Shown here: piece after piece, positions 1 to 5,916 of the stretch | How the letters are laid out: each line of letters opens with the position of its first letter | How positions within the stretch are numbered: position 1 is the first letter of the stretch | Assembly (NCBI GenBank): GCA_964364855.1 | Contig: CAYINU010000045.1 | Span: forward strand, 1 to 16,040 | DNA from: CAYINU01 sp964364855 | GTDB lineage: Bacteria > Margulisbacteria > Marinamargulisbacteria > CAYINU01 | Length of the DNA: 16,040 nt | Direction of reading: 5' to 3' | Position numbers and translations under genes: made by a program | The notes under the pieces: model-generated | What the model was told of the DNA's origin: nothing | The model's database searches: none | The model's input: the letters and a program-made list of their open reading frames with translations, nothing else

Positions 1-55
1 ACCTAGGACCTACCGGTTATGAGCCGGCTGCTCTAACCACTGAGCTATGGGCCCC
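1..55 (-). tRNA. tRNA with CAU anticodon, probably tRNA-Ile2 (5' part only)
   Basis: Read on the minus strand, this begins with acceptor strand GGGGCCC. A D-arm follows (AGCTC, then AGTGGTTA, then GAGC), then an anticodon arm with stem GCCGG/CCGGT and loop CTCATAA, giving anticodon CAU, and then the variable loop and the start of the T-arm. The window edge removes the rest of the T-arm and the 3' acceptor strand. CAU is used by initiator Met, elongator Met and Ile2 tRNAs. The GGCTCATAACCG arm, with GGTCCTAGGT after it, resembles bacterial Ile2 tRNAs (for example that of Bacillus subtilis). In those, TilS converts C34 to lysidine so that AUA is read. Elongator Met is the alternative. The missing 3' half prevents a firm choice. 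Confidence 0.85.
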
Positions 56-62
56 GTTGGCG

Positions 63-92
63 AGTGTACCATCTGCGCAGAAACTTTGAAAA
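63..92 (-). promoter_or_regulatory. Possible sigma-70 promoter of the tRNA(CAU) gene
   Basis: On the minus strand a TACACT -10 element lies at 68-63, seven bases upstream of the tRNA 5' end. A weak -35 (TTTTCA, 92-87) stands 18 bases further upstream. The same -10 hexamer is found in the much clearer tRNA-Ala promoter of this window. The region is shared with the plus-strand promoter of the DUF805 gene. Confidence 0.35.
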
Positions 93-113
93 ATGGAAAT
101 CGGCCGTCATACT
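86..113 (+). promoter_or_regulatory. Candidate sigma-70 promoter for the DUF805 gene
   Basis: TTGAAA (86-91) and CATACT (108-113) are separated by 16 bases. Transcription would begin near 120 and give a leader of about 30 bases ahead of the ATG at 150, enough to contain the ribosome binding site. Confidence 0.4.
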
Positions 114-149
114 TGAAAATATGCCTGCACAAATTTGAAAGGAAATGCA

Positions 150-518
150 ATGAACGAATACATCGCCGTATTAAAAAAGTACGCCCAATTCAGCGGTCGG
201 TCACATCGCCGAGAATATTGGATGTTTTTTTTGGTGAACCTGGTCATCTCCGTGCTGTTAAATGTCATTGATGGGATATTGGGATTGGAGATGGGCAAAA
301 GCGTGGGCGTATTGTCGGCCATATACGGCTTGGCGATGATCATTCCCTCGCTGTCCGTAGGGGCACGGCGCTTGCACGATACAGGTCGCAGCGGGTGGTG
401 GCTGTTGCTCTCATTAATTCCGATCATCGGGTGGATTGTGCTGATAGTCTTTTTGGTCCAGGATAGTCAGCCTGGAACCAATACCTACGGACCCAACCCG
501 AAGGCTACGGATCAGTGA
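150..518 (+). CDS. DUF805 family small membrane protein
   Basis: This 122-residue protein is of the YhaH/YhaI type (DUF805), a widespread family of inner-membrane proteins without a proven biochemical function. Family marks are visible: an N-terminal FSGRSHRREYWMF stretch, three to four hydrophobic segments in the middle, the RRLHDTGRSGWW loop, and a polar tail with a GTNTYGPNP motif, as in most members. The ATG at 150 is preferred over an in-frame TTG at 135 because AAAGGAA (138-144) sits at the right distance before it, and because the family normally begins a few residues before the FSGR motif. The gene ends 10 bases from the convergent pentapeptide-repeat gene. It appears to be monocistronic. 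Confidence 0.9.
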   Translation: MNEYIAVLKKYAQFSGRSHRREYWMFFLVNLVISVLLNVIDGILGLEMGKSVGVLSAIYGLAMIIPSLSVGARRLHDTGRSGWWLLLSLIPIIGWIVLIVFLVQDSQPGTNTYGPNPKATDQ

Positions 519-528
519 CTGCATTCAC

Positions 529-1536
529 TTAATAAACGCAGGTACCGTGGGAATTAGGCCCACAAGTTGTCCCGTCGACCCAAGTCGCCCCCCCAAGATT
601 TGCATTTGAAAGATTCGTTCCGGAAAGAGTCGCATTTGAAAGGTTTGCTCCGGAAAGGTTGGCACCGGAAAAATTGGCATTTGAAAGGTCTGCTCCGGAA
701 AGGTTGGCACTGGAAAGATCGGCATTTAGAAGGCTTGCATTTAAAAGGTTGGCACCGGAAAGATTGGCTTGCGACAGAATTAAACTGCCAAAATTAAGGC
801 TCCAAAGGGTCGCCCCAGAAAGATTAGCCCGCGAAAAGTCTGCCCCGTTAAGCGTAGCCTGGGAAAAATCTGCTCCCTTAAGATCCGCACCACCAAAGTA
901 ACAATCAGAAAGGTTTGAATTGTAAAGCGTGGCCCCGGAAAGGTTTGCACCGGAAAGATTGGCCTGGGACAGGTTTGCATCGTTAAGATTGGCATGGGAG
1001 AGTGAAGCCCCAGAAAAGCTAACCCCGGAAAGATTGGCACCATTCAGAATGGCGTTATCAAGCTTAGCTCCCGAAAGAGTTGCGTGGTCAAAGTCGACGT
1101 TATTCAAATTGGCATAGGGAGAAAAGGCTGCACCAGAAAGATTGGTACCTGAGAAGATTACCCCGACAAACGTGGCATTGGAAAGGGTGGCATTGGAAAG
1201 ATCGGCCTGCGAAAAGTAGGCATTATCAAGTGTGGCCCCGGAAAGAGTTGCGCCGGGAAGATTGGCCTTGAAAAGATCCGCTCCGGAAAAGTTAGCACCT
1301 GAAAGGTTCGTTTTAGAAAAGTTAGCTCCAAAAAGTTCAGTATTGGAAAGATTGGCTCCAGAAAGGTCGGCGGCGGAAAGATCCTTGTATGGGAAAAAGC
1401 AATTCTCCCAATTCACCCCGGGTCCTGCGGGGGCAGAGCAATTGGCCGGAGCTGGGGCTGGCCAGCAGATGGCATGGGCAAATTCCAACAGGAAAAACGC
1501 AAATAGAGGCGTTAAAATACGTTGACTGAAGCACAT
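529..1536 (-). CDS. Secreted pentapeptide-repeat protein
   Basis: This protein has 335 residues. Residues 1-22 form a signal peptide (R6, a hydrophobic core, and AHA before the likely cleavage site); no lipobox is seen. A short Cys- and Pro-rich segment follows (C24, C33, C46). From about residue 52 to 318 the chain is an unbroken run of roughly 50 A(N/D)LSG-type pentapeptides, which fold into a right-handed quadrilateral beta-helix. The C-terminus (TWVDGTTCGPNS, then a second Cys) is the usual cap of exported members. Extracytoplasmic pentapeptide proteins have no settled function; the rod shape suggests a structural or binding role. The 15-base repeat unit is obvious in the DNA. There is no good ribosome binding site before the ATG, and the likely promoter places the transcript start almost at the start codon. 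Confidence 0.9.
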   Translation of the reverse strand: MCFSQRILTPLFAFFLLEFAHAICWPAPAPANCSAPAGPGVNWENCFFPYKDLSAADLSGANLSNTELFGANFSKTNLSGANFSGADLFKANLPGATLSGATLDNAYFSQADLSNATLSNATFVGVIFSGTNLSGAAFSPYANLNNVDFDHATLSGAKLDNAILNGANLSGVSFSGASLSHANLNDANLSQANLSGANLSGATLYNSNLSDCYFGGADLKGADFSQATLNGADFSRANLSGATLWSLNFGSLILSQANLSGANLLNASLLNADLSSANLSGADLSNANFSGANLSGANLSNATLSGTNLSNANLGGATWVDGTTCGPNSHGTCVY

Positions 1537-1544
1537 ATAAGGTA

Positions 1545-1573
1545 ATCATATCTCTTCAAAACAGGTTCTCCAA
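1545..1573 (-). promoter_or_regulatory. Candidate sigma-70 promoter of the pentapeptide-repeat gene
   Basis: On the minus strand TTGGAG (1573-1568) and TATGAT (1550-1545) are separated by exactly 17 bases. The expected transcription start is near 1538, only about 2 bases before the ATG at 1536, so the mRNA would be leaderless or nearly so. The -35 lies next to the divergent rnpB promoter. Confidence 0.5.
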
Positions 1574-1576
1574 ACG

Positions 1577-1605
1577 GTGACGGCAGCAACCGGGTAGGAT
1601 ATAGT
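1577..1605 (+). promoter_or_regulatory. Sigma-70 promoter of rnpB
   Basis: GTGACG (1577-1582) and TATAGT (1600-1605) are separated by 17 bases. The -10 matches five of six consensus positions. The expected start at about 1611-1612 coincides with the first base of the P1 helix of the RNase P RNA, so no 5' trimming would be needed. Confidence 0.65.
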
Positions 1606-1610
1606 AGGTT

Positions 1611-1953
1611 TGTGGGCGAAGCAGCCGCGCAGGGCGTTGTCCCTGTGAGGAAAGTCCGGGCTCCATAGAGCAGGATGCCTCCTAACGGGAGGGCGGGTAA
1701 TCCGACGGAAAGTGCAACAGAAAGATACCGCCGATGGCCTTCGGGCACAGGCAAGGGTGAAATGGGGCGGTAAGAGCGCACCGCGACTCTGGCAACAGAG
1801 CGGCACGGCAAACCCCATCCGGAGCAAGATCAAATAGGAGGAGAGACGCGGCTCGCGTCGTTTGTATCCTCGGGTTGATCGCTAGAATGGGTGTGGCGAC
1901 ATCCCATCAAGAGAAATGGCTGCCCAAACAGAACCCGGCTTACCGCCCACAAC
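1611..1953 (+). ncRNA. rnpB: RNase P RNA, bacterial type A-like
   Basis: This is the catalytic RNA of RNase P, which cleaves 5' leaders from tRNA precursors. Conserved blocks appear in order: the 5' P4 region (GGAAAGTCCGGGCTCC at 1649-1664, then ATAGAGCAGGATGCC), GTGCAACAGAAAG, CCGCCGATGGCC, GGTAAGAGCGCACCGC, GGCACGGCAAACCCC, GGAGCAAGATCAAATAGG, and the 3' P4 partner ACAGAACCCGGCTTA near 1928. P1 closes the molecule: GTGGGCG at 1612-1618 pairs with CGCCCAC at 1944-1950. The length of about 343 bases is within the normal range. The L15 region looks altered: P15 is GAGGA/TCCTC and P16 is GACGCG/CGCGTC, with no clear GGU motif between them. No terminator follows; the next gene starts 28 bases downstream. 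Confidence 0.95.
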
Positions 1954-1980
1954 CTTCTCAATCAACAGACTGGAGAAACC

Positions 1981-2328
1981 ATGCCATTTTTAATCAAGAT
2001 CTTCATCTCCGCAATTATGATCGCGGCAATATCCGAAATCGGCAAACGGGTGTCGTGGGTGGCCGCCATTTTGGCTTCCATTCCGCTCACCTCGGTATTG
2101 GCATTGTGCTGGCTGTATTTTGAAACCAGAAGTATTGAAAAAGTAGTCGAATTATCAAAGGGCATCTTTTGGGCAGTCTTGCCTTCGTTACTCTTTTTTG
2201 TGGCGTTGCCGATTCTATTGAATGCCAAAATCCCATTCGGATGGAGTATGGCGTTATCCATTGCCATCACGGCCATCGGCTATTTTTTCTATGGATTACT
2301 ATTGGCAAAAATGGGTTTGTTGCTCTAG
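1981..2328 (+). CDS. DUF3147 family small integral membrane protein
   Basis: This 115-residue protein is almost entirely hydrophobic, with four predicted membrane segments: about residues 3-20, 26-45, 60-78 and 85-112. Its beginning (a short hydrophobic start, then a SEIGKR motif before the second segment) and its overall size match DUF3147, a family of uncharacterised inner-membrane proteins. The ATG at 1981 is chosen because GGAG (1972-1975) precedes it by five bases and because it gives the family length. An upstream in-frame extension would run into the RNase P RNA. The gene may be expressed by read-through from the rnpB promoter, since I see neither a separate promoter nor a terminator in the 28-base gap. 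Function is unknown. Confidence 0.75.
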   Translation: MPFLIKIFISAIMIAAISEIGKRVSWVAAILASIPLTSVLALCWLYFETRSIEKVVELSKGIFWAVLPSLLFFVALPILLNAKIPFGWSMALSIAITAIGYFFYGLLLAKMGLLL

Positions 2329-2371
2329 CAGGCCATTTCAACCGAGTAGCAGCCCGGCAAGCGGCCCTATC

Positions 2372-2380
2372 TGCTATGCT
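2372..2380 (+). promoter_or_regulatory. Possible extended -10 promoter of the monohaem protein gene
   Basis: TG (2372-2373), one base, then TATGCT (2375-2380) forms an extended -10 element. No -35 match is seen at the proper distance. The transcript would start near 2387, giving a leader of about 28 bases that contains the strong ribosome binding site. Confidence 0.35.
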
Positions 2381-2414
2381 GTAACCATTCCCATGATGTT
2401 TTAAGAGGAGCATT

Positions 2415-2933
2415 ATGAAACGAAAGTCGGACAAGACAGAGTGGTTTTGGTTGTGGGTAGTTATAGTGATCGTAGTTCTATGGCAGCAGTATGAGCACCG
2501 AACCTTGCATCGCCAGCTGGTGGAGGTAACGGCCACGGTGAATCGTTTAAAAGAGAAGGCATCTGAGCTAGATCCCTATATGCAAACCTTGCAATATCAC
2601 ATGGGTAAACTATGGTTTGCAGTGCGGGCCGGCAACTGGGAATTGGCCGCCTTTCAATACGAGGAGCTGGCGGAAACAGTAGAAACGGTCAAGGAACTGC
2701 ACCAGACGGAGCACAATGTGAATGTTACGCAAATGATAGAAGAACTCATGGATCCGCGCCTAGATAACATGAAAACCGCGATTGCCGAACGGCGATTGGA
2801 TGCCTTTGTAACTCGCTATCGGCAAACGTTGATCAGCTGCAACAATTGCCATGACGCCACCGGCCATCCCTACATCCAAATCACAATCCCCAACTTACCG
2901 CCCGTACCCAATCAAAACTGGGCAACCCAATAA
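2415..2933 (+). CDS. Membrane-anchored monohaem c-type cytochrome-like protein
   Basis: This protein has 172 residues. A basic N-terminus and one hydrophobic helix (about 10-24, Trp- and Val-rich) anchor it in the inner membrane with the rest in the periplasm. A helical region (30-135) contains LQYHMGKLWFAVRAGNWELA (59-78), with H62 or M63 as possible distal haem ligands. A single CNNCH haem-attachment motif follows (C142, C145, H146), then a Pro-rich tail (GHPYIQITIPNLPP). Several uncharacterised bacterial proteins share this arrangement of an HM-K-W-A helix and a late CxxCH; it recalls class II cytochromes, where the haem motif is near the C-terminus. The likely role is periplasmic electron transfer or sensing, with no partner gene nearby. 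The start is firm: AAGAGGAG at 2403-2410 lies four bases before the ATG. Confidence 0.75.
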   Translation: MKRKSDKTEWFWLWVVIVIVVLWQQYEHRTLHRQLVEVTATVNRLKEKASELDPYMQTLQYHMGKLWFAVRAGNWELAAFQYEELAETVETVKELHQTEHNVNVTQMIEELMDPRLDNMKTAIAERRLDAFVTRYRQTLISCNNCHDATGHPYIQITIPNLPPVPNQNWATQ

Positions 2934-2950
2934 ATGATAATGCCTCTATC

Positions 2951-3002
2951 GGGGTCCTGTCCCCTTTGCCCCCAAAAAGGAAACTCCTTTTTCGGGGACC
3001 CC
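2951..3002. terminator. Composite hairpin between convergent genes, possible bidirectional terminator
   Basis: The haem-protein gene (+) and rpoD (-) converge on this gap. An inner hairpin at 2970-2997 pairs CCCC plus AAAAAGGA with TCCTTTTT plus GGGG around an AAC loop, with one bulged C. An outer arm, GGGGTCC (2951-2957) and GGACCCC (2996-3002), can pair instead, using part of the same G-run, so two structures compete. A run of five T lies within the descending arm rather than after it. It could terminate in either direction. Confidence 0.45.
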
Positions 3003-3014
3003 AAACTTGGATTA

Positions 3015-3042
3015 CGCTTCGCGGTCGCCGCCGTGCGGCTCC
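3015..3042. repeat. Short GC-rich palindromic element, copy 1
   Basis: CGCTTCGCGG (3015-3024) and CGTGCGGCTCC (3032-3042) occur here just beyond the end of rpoD. The same two blocks occur at 14100-14121 downstream of tRNA-Ala, the first in reverse complement. Both copies are extragenic and lie at gene ends, as REP-like elements do. Confidence 0.35.
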
Positions 3043-3087
3043 AGTTCCCACAGCCTCGCTCGGAATACCTCGGCTCGGTGTGGGGTA

Positions 3088-4086
3088 TTAAACATATTCT
3101 TTCAAGCGCTCATACCGCATCGGGTGGCGAAGTTTTTTGATGGCCTTGGATTCGATTTGCCGAATGCGTTCGCGGGTAACGTTGTAAAGGCTACCCACTT
3201 CCTCGAGGGTGCGTGGACGGCCGTCATCGAGACCGAACCGCAGACGGATAACCGTGGCCTCACGCTCGGTAAGCGTATCCAAGACGCGGCTCAACGCTTG
3301 TTTGAGTGCATCATCGTCCATCAAGCTTTCCGGCTGTTCGGAATCTTCGTCCTCGATGAAATCTCCCAGTAAATATCCTTCGCCATCGCCGACAGGCCGC
3401 TCCAATGACAGCGGTACTTGGGCAATGCGGATGATCTCTTTCACTTTTTCCAAGCTCAACCCTGTGGCTTGGGCAATTTCGTCCTCGGTGGGTTTTCGAG
3501 ACAGACTTTGTAGCAGCTGGCGAGACGCCTTCCGCAACCGGTTGATGGTCTCGACCATATGCACCGGTACTCGGATCGTGCGCGCCTGATCCGCAATTGC
3601 TCGGGTAATGGCTTGGCGGATCCACCAAGTTGCATAGGTACTAAATTTAAACCCTTTGGAGTGGTCGAATTTTTCGACTGCACGGATCAACCCTACATTG
3701 CCTTCTTGGATCAGATCCAAAAACATAATGCCGCGCCCCGTATATTTTTTGGCGATGCTGACCACCAATCGCAGGTTGGCCAAGATCAACTTGTTTTTGG
3801 CAATGATATCGCCTTCGCTCATCCGCTGCGCAAGTTCAGCCTCGTTACCTTTGTTAAGCAAGCTGACCCGCCCGATTTCTTTGAGGTAAAGCTTGACGGC
3901 GTCATCTGCCCCCAATTCGGAGGCCTGGCCCATAATGCGACCAAGCCGCTCCACTTGCTCCTCGTCGGTGACTGTTTCAGCATCAACCTCTACGATTTCG
4001 AGCAGTGTTTCCTCGGTTAAAAGTTCCCGCACGGGTTCTTCTTCAAAAGCGACTGGGGAATTCGCGCTCAAATTAGGCTCGTTCAT
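3088..4086 (-). CDS. rpoD: RNA polymerase primary sigma factor (RpoD/SigA)
   Basis: This is the housekeeping sigma-70 factor, which directs core RNA polymerase to -10/-35 promoters. It has 332 residues from the ATG at 4086. Region 1.2 (about 61-95) begins DDAVKLYLKEIGRV. Region 2 (98-170) has the KYTGRGIMFLDLIQEGN and KGFKFSTYATWWIRQAITRA core and melting motifs. Region 3 (171-250) starts IRVPVHMVETINRL. Region 4 (265-332) includes LTEREATVIRLRFG and the -35 recognition helix VTRERIRQIESKA. Region 1.1 is absent, replaced by an acidic N-terminus of about 60 residues, and there is no large insert between 1.2 and 2. The start at 4086 has AGGAGGTG just before it, lying inside the end of dnaG; a longer reading from 4128 has no such site. 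Gene order dnaG-rpoD is typical of bacteria. Confidence 0.97.
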   Translation of the reverse strand: MNEPNLSANSPVAFEEEPVRELLTEETLLEIVEVDAETVTDEEQVERLGRIMGQASELGADDAVKLYLKEIGRVSLLNKGNEAELAQRMSEGDIIAKNKLILANLRLVVSIAKKYTGRGIMFLDLIQEGNVGLIRAVEKFDHSKGFKFSTYATWWIRQAITRAIADQARTIRVPVHMVETINRLRKASRQLLQSLSRKPTEDEIAQATGLSLEKVKEIIRIAQVPLSLERPVGDGEGYLLGDFIEDEDSEQPESLMDDDALKQALSRVLDTLTEREATVIRLRFGLDDGRPRTLEEVGSLYNVTRERIRQIESKAIKKLRHPMRYERLKEYV

Positions 4087-5809
4087 CCGCACCTCCTGGA
4101 CTTGTTGAAAGTAGTACTTGCAATTCATTTAACAAGGGAACAAGGACCGACTCGTCTCCGCTCTCCTCCTCCTGGCGAATTTGTTCTTTTAGAGTATGGA
4201 TACGGTTGCGACGGTGATAAGATCGTAAGGTCTCGACATAATCTTGCCAGTGATTTTCAACCGCAAGATCCGAGACCCATTGACCGGTCTGCATCACGAT
4301 CTGCAACACCTGTTTTCGGGACATATCATCCAACCGGTCGACCACCGCTTGAAGATCTCCGGTTTGTCCCAACATGGAATCCACCAACACCTGATGGGCA
4401 GGCGTCACAAACTGCACCGGCTGTTGGGCCAGTTGCGCTCGGATATGGGGATGGGTCGCGATCGTGTAAATGAGCAATTCCTCTGCGCGCTTGAACTTAT
4501 CCGGAACCGTCTGGGATAGATTTATGTTCTTATTGTAAGCATAATTCTGAATCCTTGCAACAATTAATTCAGAATTGATGTTCAGATCTTTTGCTAAATT
4601 CTGAATATAGTGATTTCGGACTACGGTGTCTTTTTCCTGTCTGAGGATGGGAACCATGCGTTCCACCAGCTGAGCCTTTTCCTCGATGGTCTGGGTCGGC
4701 ATGGTCGCCAAGTACCGTCGGTAAAAAAACATCGGCACCGCCACCTTCACATCCAGGGCGGATTGGAAGGCAGCAACTCCCTCCACGGTCAACACATCTG
4801 CAGGATCTTTCTTTCCGAAAGTGGCCACATGCACTTGAAAATCCAGAGCCTTTAATATGGGAATGCTGCGCTCGATAGCAGTTTGACCCGCATGGTCGCT
4901 ATCCAGTGCCAAAACAACTGTTTTTGAAAAACGGCCAATCAACACCGCTTGTTCGTGGGTAACCGCTGTCCCCATACACCCCACGGCCATCTCAAATCCG
5001 AATTGGTGGGCCGTGACCACGTCCATATAGCCTTCCATCAAAATACAAAATCCAGCTTTTTTAATGGCCGATTTGGCCTGGGCCAGACCATACAAAATGC
5101 GACTTTTTTTAAATAGGATGTTTTCACTAGAATTGATGTATTTCGCTGCTTCCGTATCTTCAGACAATCGGCGGCCACCAAAACCCACCGTCCGGCCACG
5201 GTGATCGGTAATAGGAAAAATAAGCCTACCGGAAAATCGATCCACCCAACTGCTTTGACTCTGAAACGCAACGCCGCTGCTATCGATCTGTTCCGGCGTA
5301 AATCCTTTTTGAAGCAAAATCTCCACAACGGAATGACCCTGTGAAAACCCCAAATCAAATCGGGCAGCAGTCGCGGCCGAAATTCCGCGGCTGGCCATGT
5401 AGCGATCCGCAATGGACTCCGCGAATGCAGCCCGGTAATGGTCTCGGGCAGCCACCACCAATCGCTGCATCCACTCCAGCACATCGGCCTGGCCCCGCTC
5501 TTTTTCCACCGCCCTCTCGTCTTCCTGGATAGGGATTCCTGCACGGGCAGCCACCTCTCGAACGGCTTCATGAAAGGAAATATTTTCGATCTGCATCAAA
5601 AAATCAAGCAAGTCCCCGCCTTGCTTGCAGCCAAAACAATGCCACAACCGTCGTTCTGCATTGACCGTAAAGGATGGGGAGCGCTCCGCGTGAAACGGGC
5701 ATAGGCCCAAAAAATTACGGCCGCGTTTTTTGAGGGAAACGTACTCGGAAATGACGCCCACGATATCGGGAAATTGTCGAACGTGTTCTATCGTTGCCGG
5801 GGCAATCAT
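4073..5809 (-). CDS. dnaG: DNA primase DnaG
   Basis: DnaG synthesises the RNA primers used by the replicative polymerase. It has 578 residues from the ATG at 5809. The N-terminal CHC2-type zinc finger has ligands C37, H40, C58 and C61 (LCPFH, then CFGC). The catalytic core carries RFSGRLIFPITDHRGRTVGFGGR (191-213). The TOPRIM domain follows, with EGYMD (259-263) and the metal-binding ALDSDHAG (301-308). The C-terminal 150 residues, helical and poorly conserved, are where DnaB helicase binds. The end overlaps rpoD by 14 bases, which implies translational coupling. An in-frame TTG at 5842 is possible, but it lies upstream of the likely promoter. There is no recognisable ribosome binding site before 5809. 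Confidence 0.95.
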   Translation of the reverse strand: MIAPATIEHVRQFPDIVGVISEYVSLKKRGRNFLGLCPFHAERSPSFTVNAERRLWHCFGCKQGGDLLDFLMQIENISFHEAVREVAARAGIPIQEDERAVEKERGQADVLEWMQRLVVAARDHYRAAFAESIADRYMASRGISAATAARFDLGFSQGHSVVEILLQKGFTPEQIDSSGVAFQSQSSWVDRFSGRLIFPITDHRGRTVGFGGRRLSEDTEAAKYINSSENILFKKSRILYGLAQAKSAIKKAGFCILMEGYMDVVTAHQFGFEMAVGCMGTAVTHEQAVLIGRFSKTVVLALDSDHAGQTAIERSIPILKALDFQVHVATFGKKDPADVLTVEGVAAFQSALDVKVAVPMFFYRRYLATMPTQTIEEKAQLVERMVPILRQEKDTVVRNHYIQNLAKDLNINSELIVARIQNYAYNKNINLSQTVPDKFKRAEELLIYTIATHPHIRAQLAQQPVQFVTPAHQVLVDSMLGQTGDLQAVVDRLDDMSRKQVLQIVMQTGQWVSDLAVENHWQDYVETLRSYHRRNRIHTLKEQIRQEEESGDESVLVPLLNELQVLLSTSPGGADERA

Positions 5810-5819
5810 GGGAAATCGC

Positions 5820-5828
5820 AGTATATCA
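5820..5828 (-). promoter_or_regulatory. Extended -10 promoter of dnaG-rpoD
   Basis: On the minus strand the sequence TG, one base, TATACT (5828-5820) forms an extended -10 element. No good -35 is visible. Transcription would start near 5813, only about four bases before the dnaG ATG, consistent with the absence of a ribosome binding site there. Confidence 0.45.
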
Positions 5829-5844
5829 AATCGACACGTCAAAC

Positions 5845-5853
5845 TGCTACTAT
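5845..5853 (+). promoter_or_regulatory. Possible extended -10 promoter of the five-gene operon
   Basis: TG (5845-5846), one base, then TACTAT (5848-5853) forms an extended -10 element pointing into the UT-M23 gene, with a start near 5860. It is divergent from the dnaG promoter and about 17 bases away. No -35 is seen. GAGGA at 5874-5878 lies inside the predicted leader. Confidence 0.3.
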
Positions 5854-5916
5854 TAAAAAGATATTTTCCAACCGAGGACCACCATCCGCCTTATCCGCTC
5901 CTCCGTCCGTTCATTT

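Noticed and set aside
590..1390. Regular short repeats that could suggest a CRISPR array or minisatellite
   Set aside because: The period is 15 bases without spacers and follows the codon frame of the pentapeptide-repeat protein; it is coding repetition.
567..1525. Several open frames on the plus strand opposite the pentapeptide gene (MAPERLA-like proteins)
   Set aside because: They are antisense shadows of the repeat, with no ribosome binding sites and no family resemblance.
4087..4128. Longer RpoD starting at 4128
   Set aside because: The ATG at 4086 has a near-perfect AGGAGGTG before it; the 14 extra residues only translate the end of dnaG in another frame.
5810..5842. Longer DnaG from a TTG at 5842
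   Set aside because: The extra 11 residues are not typical of DnaG, and the extended -10 element at 5820-5828 would lie inside the coding region.
4073..5842. Large antisense open frames over dnaG and rpoD
   Set aside because: They lack start signals and recognisable domains and are explained by codon bias of the true genes.
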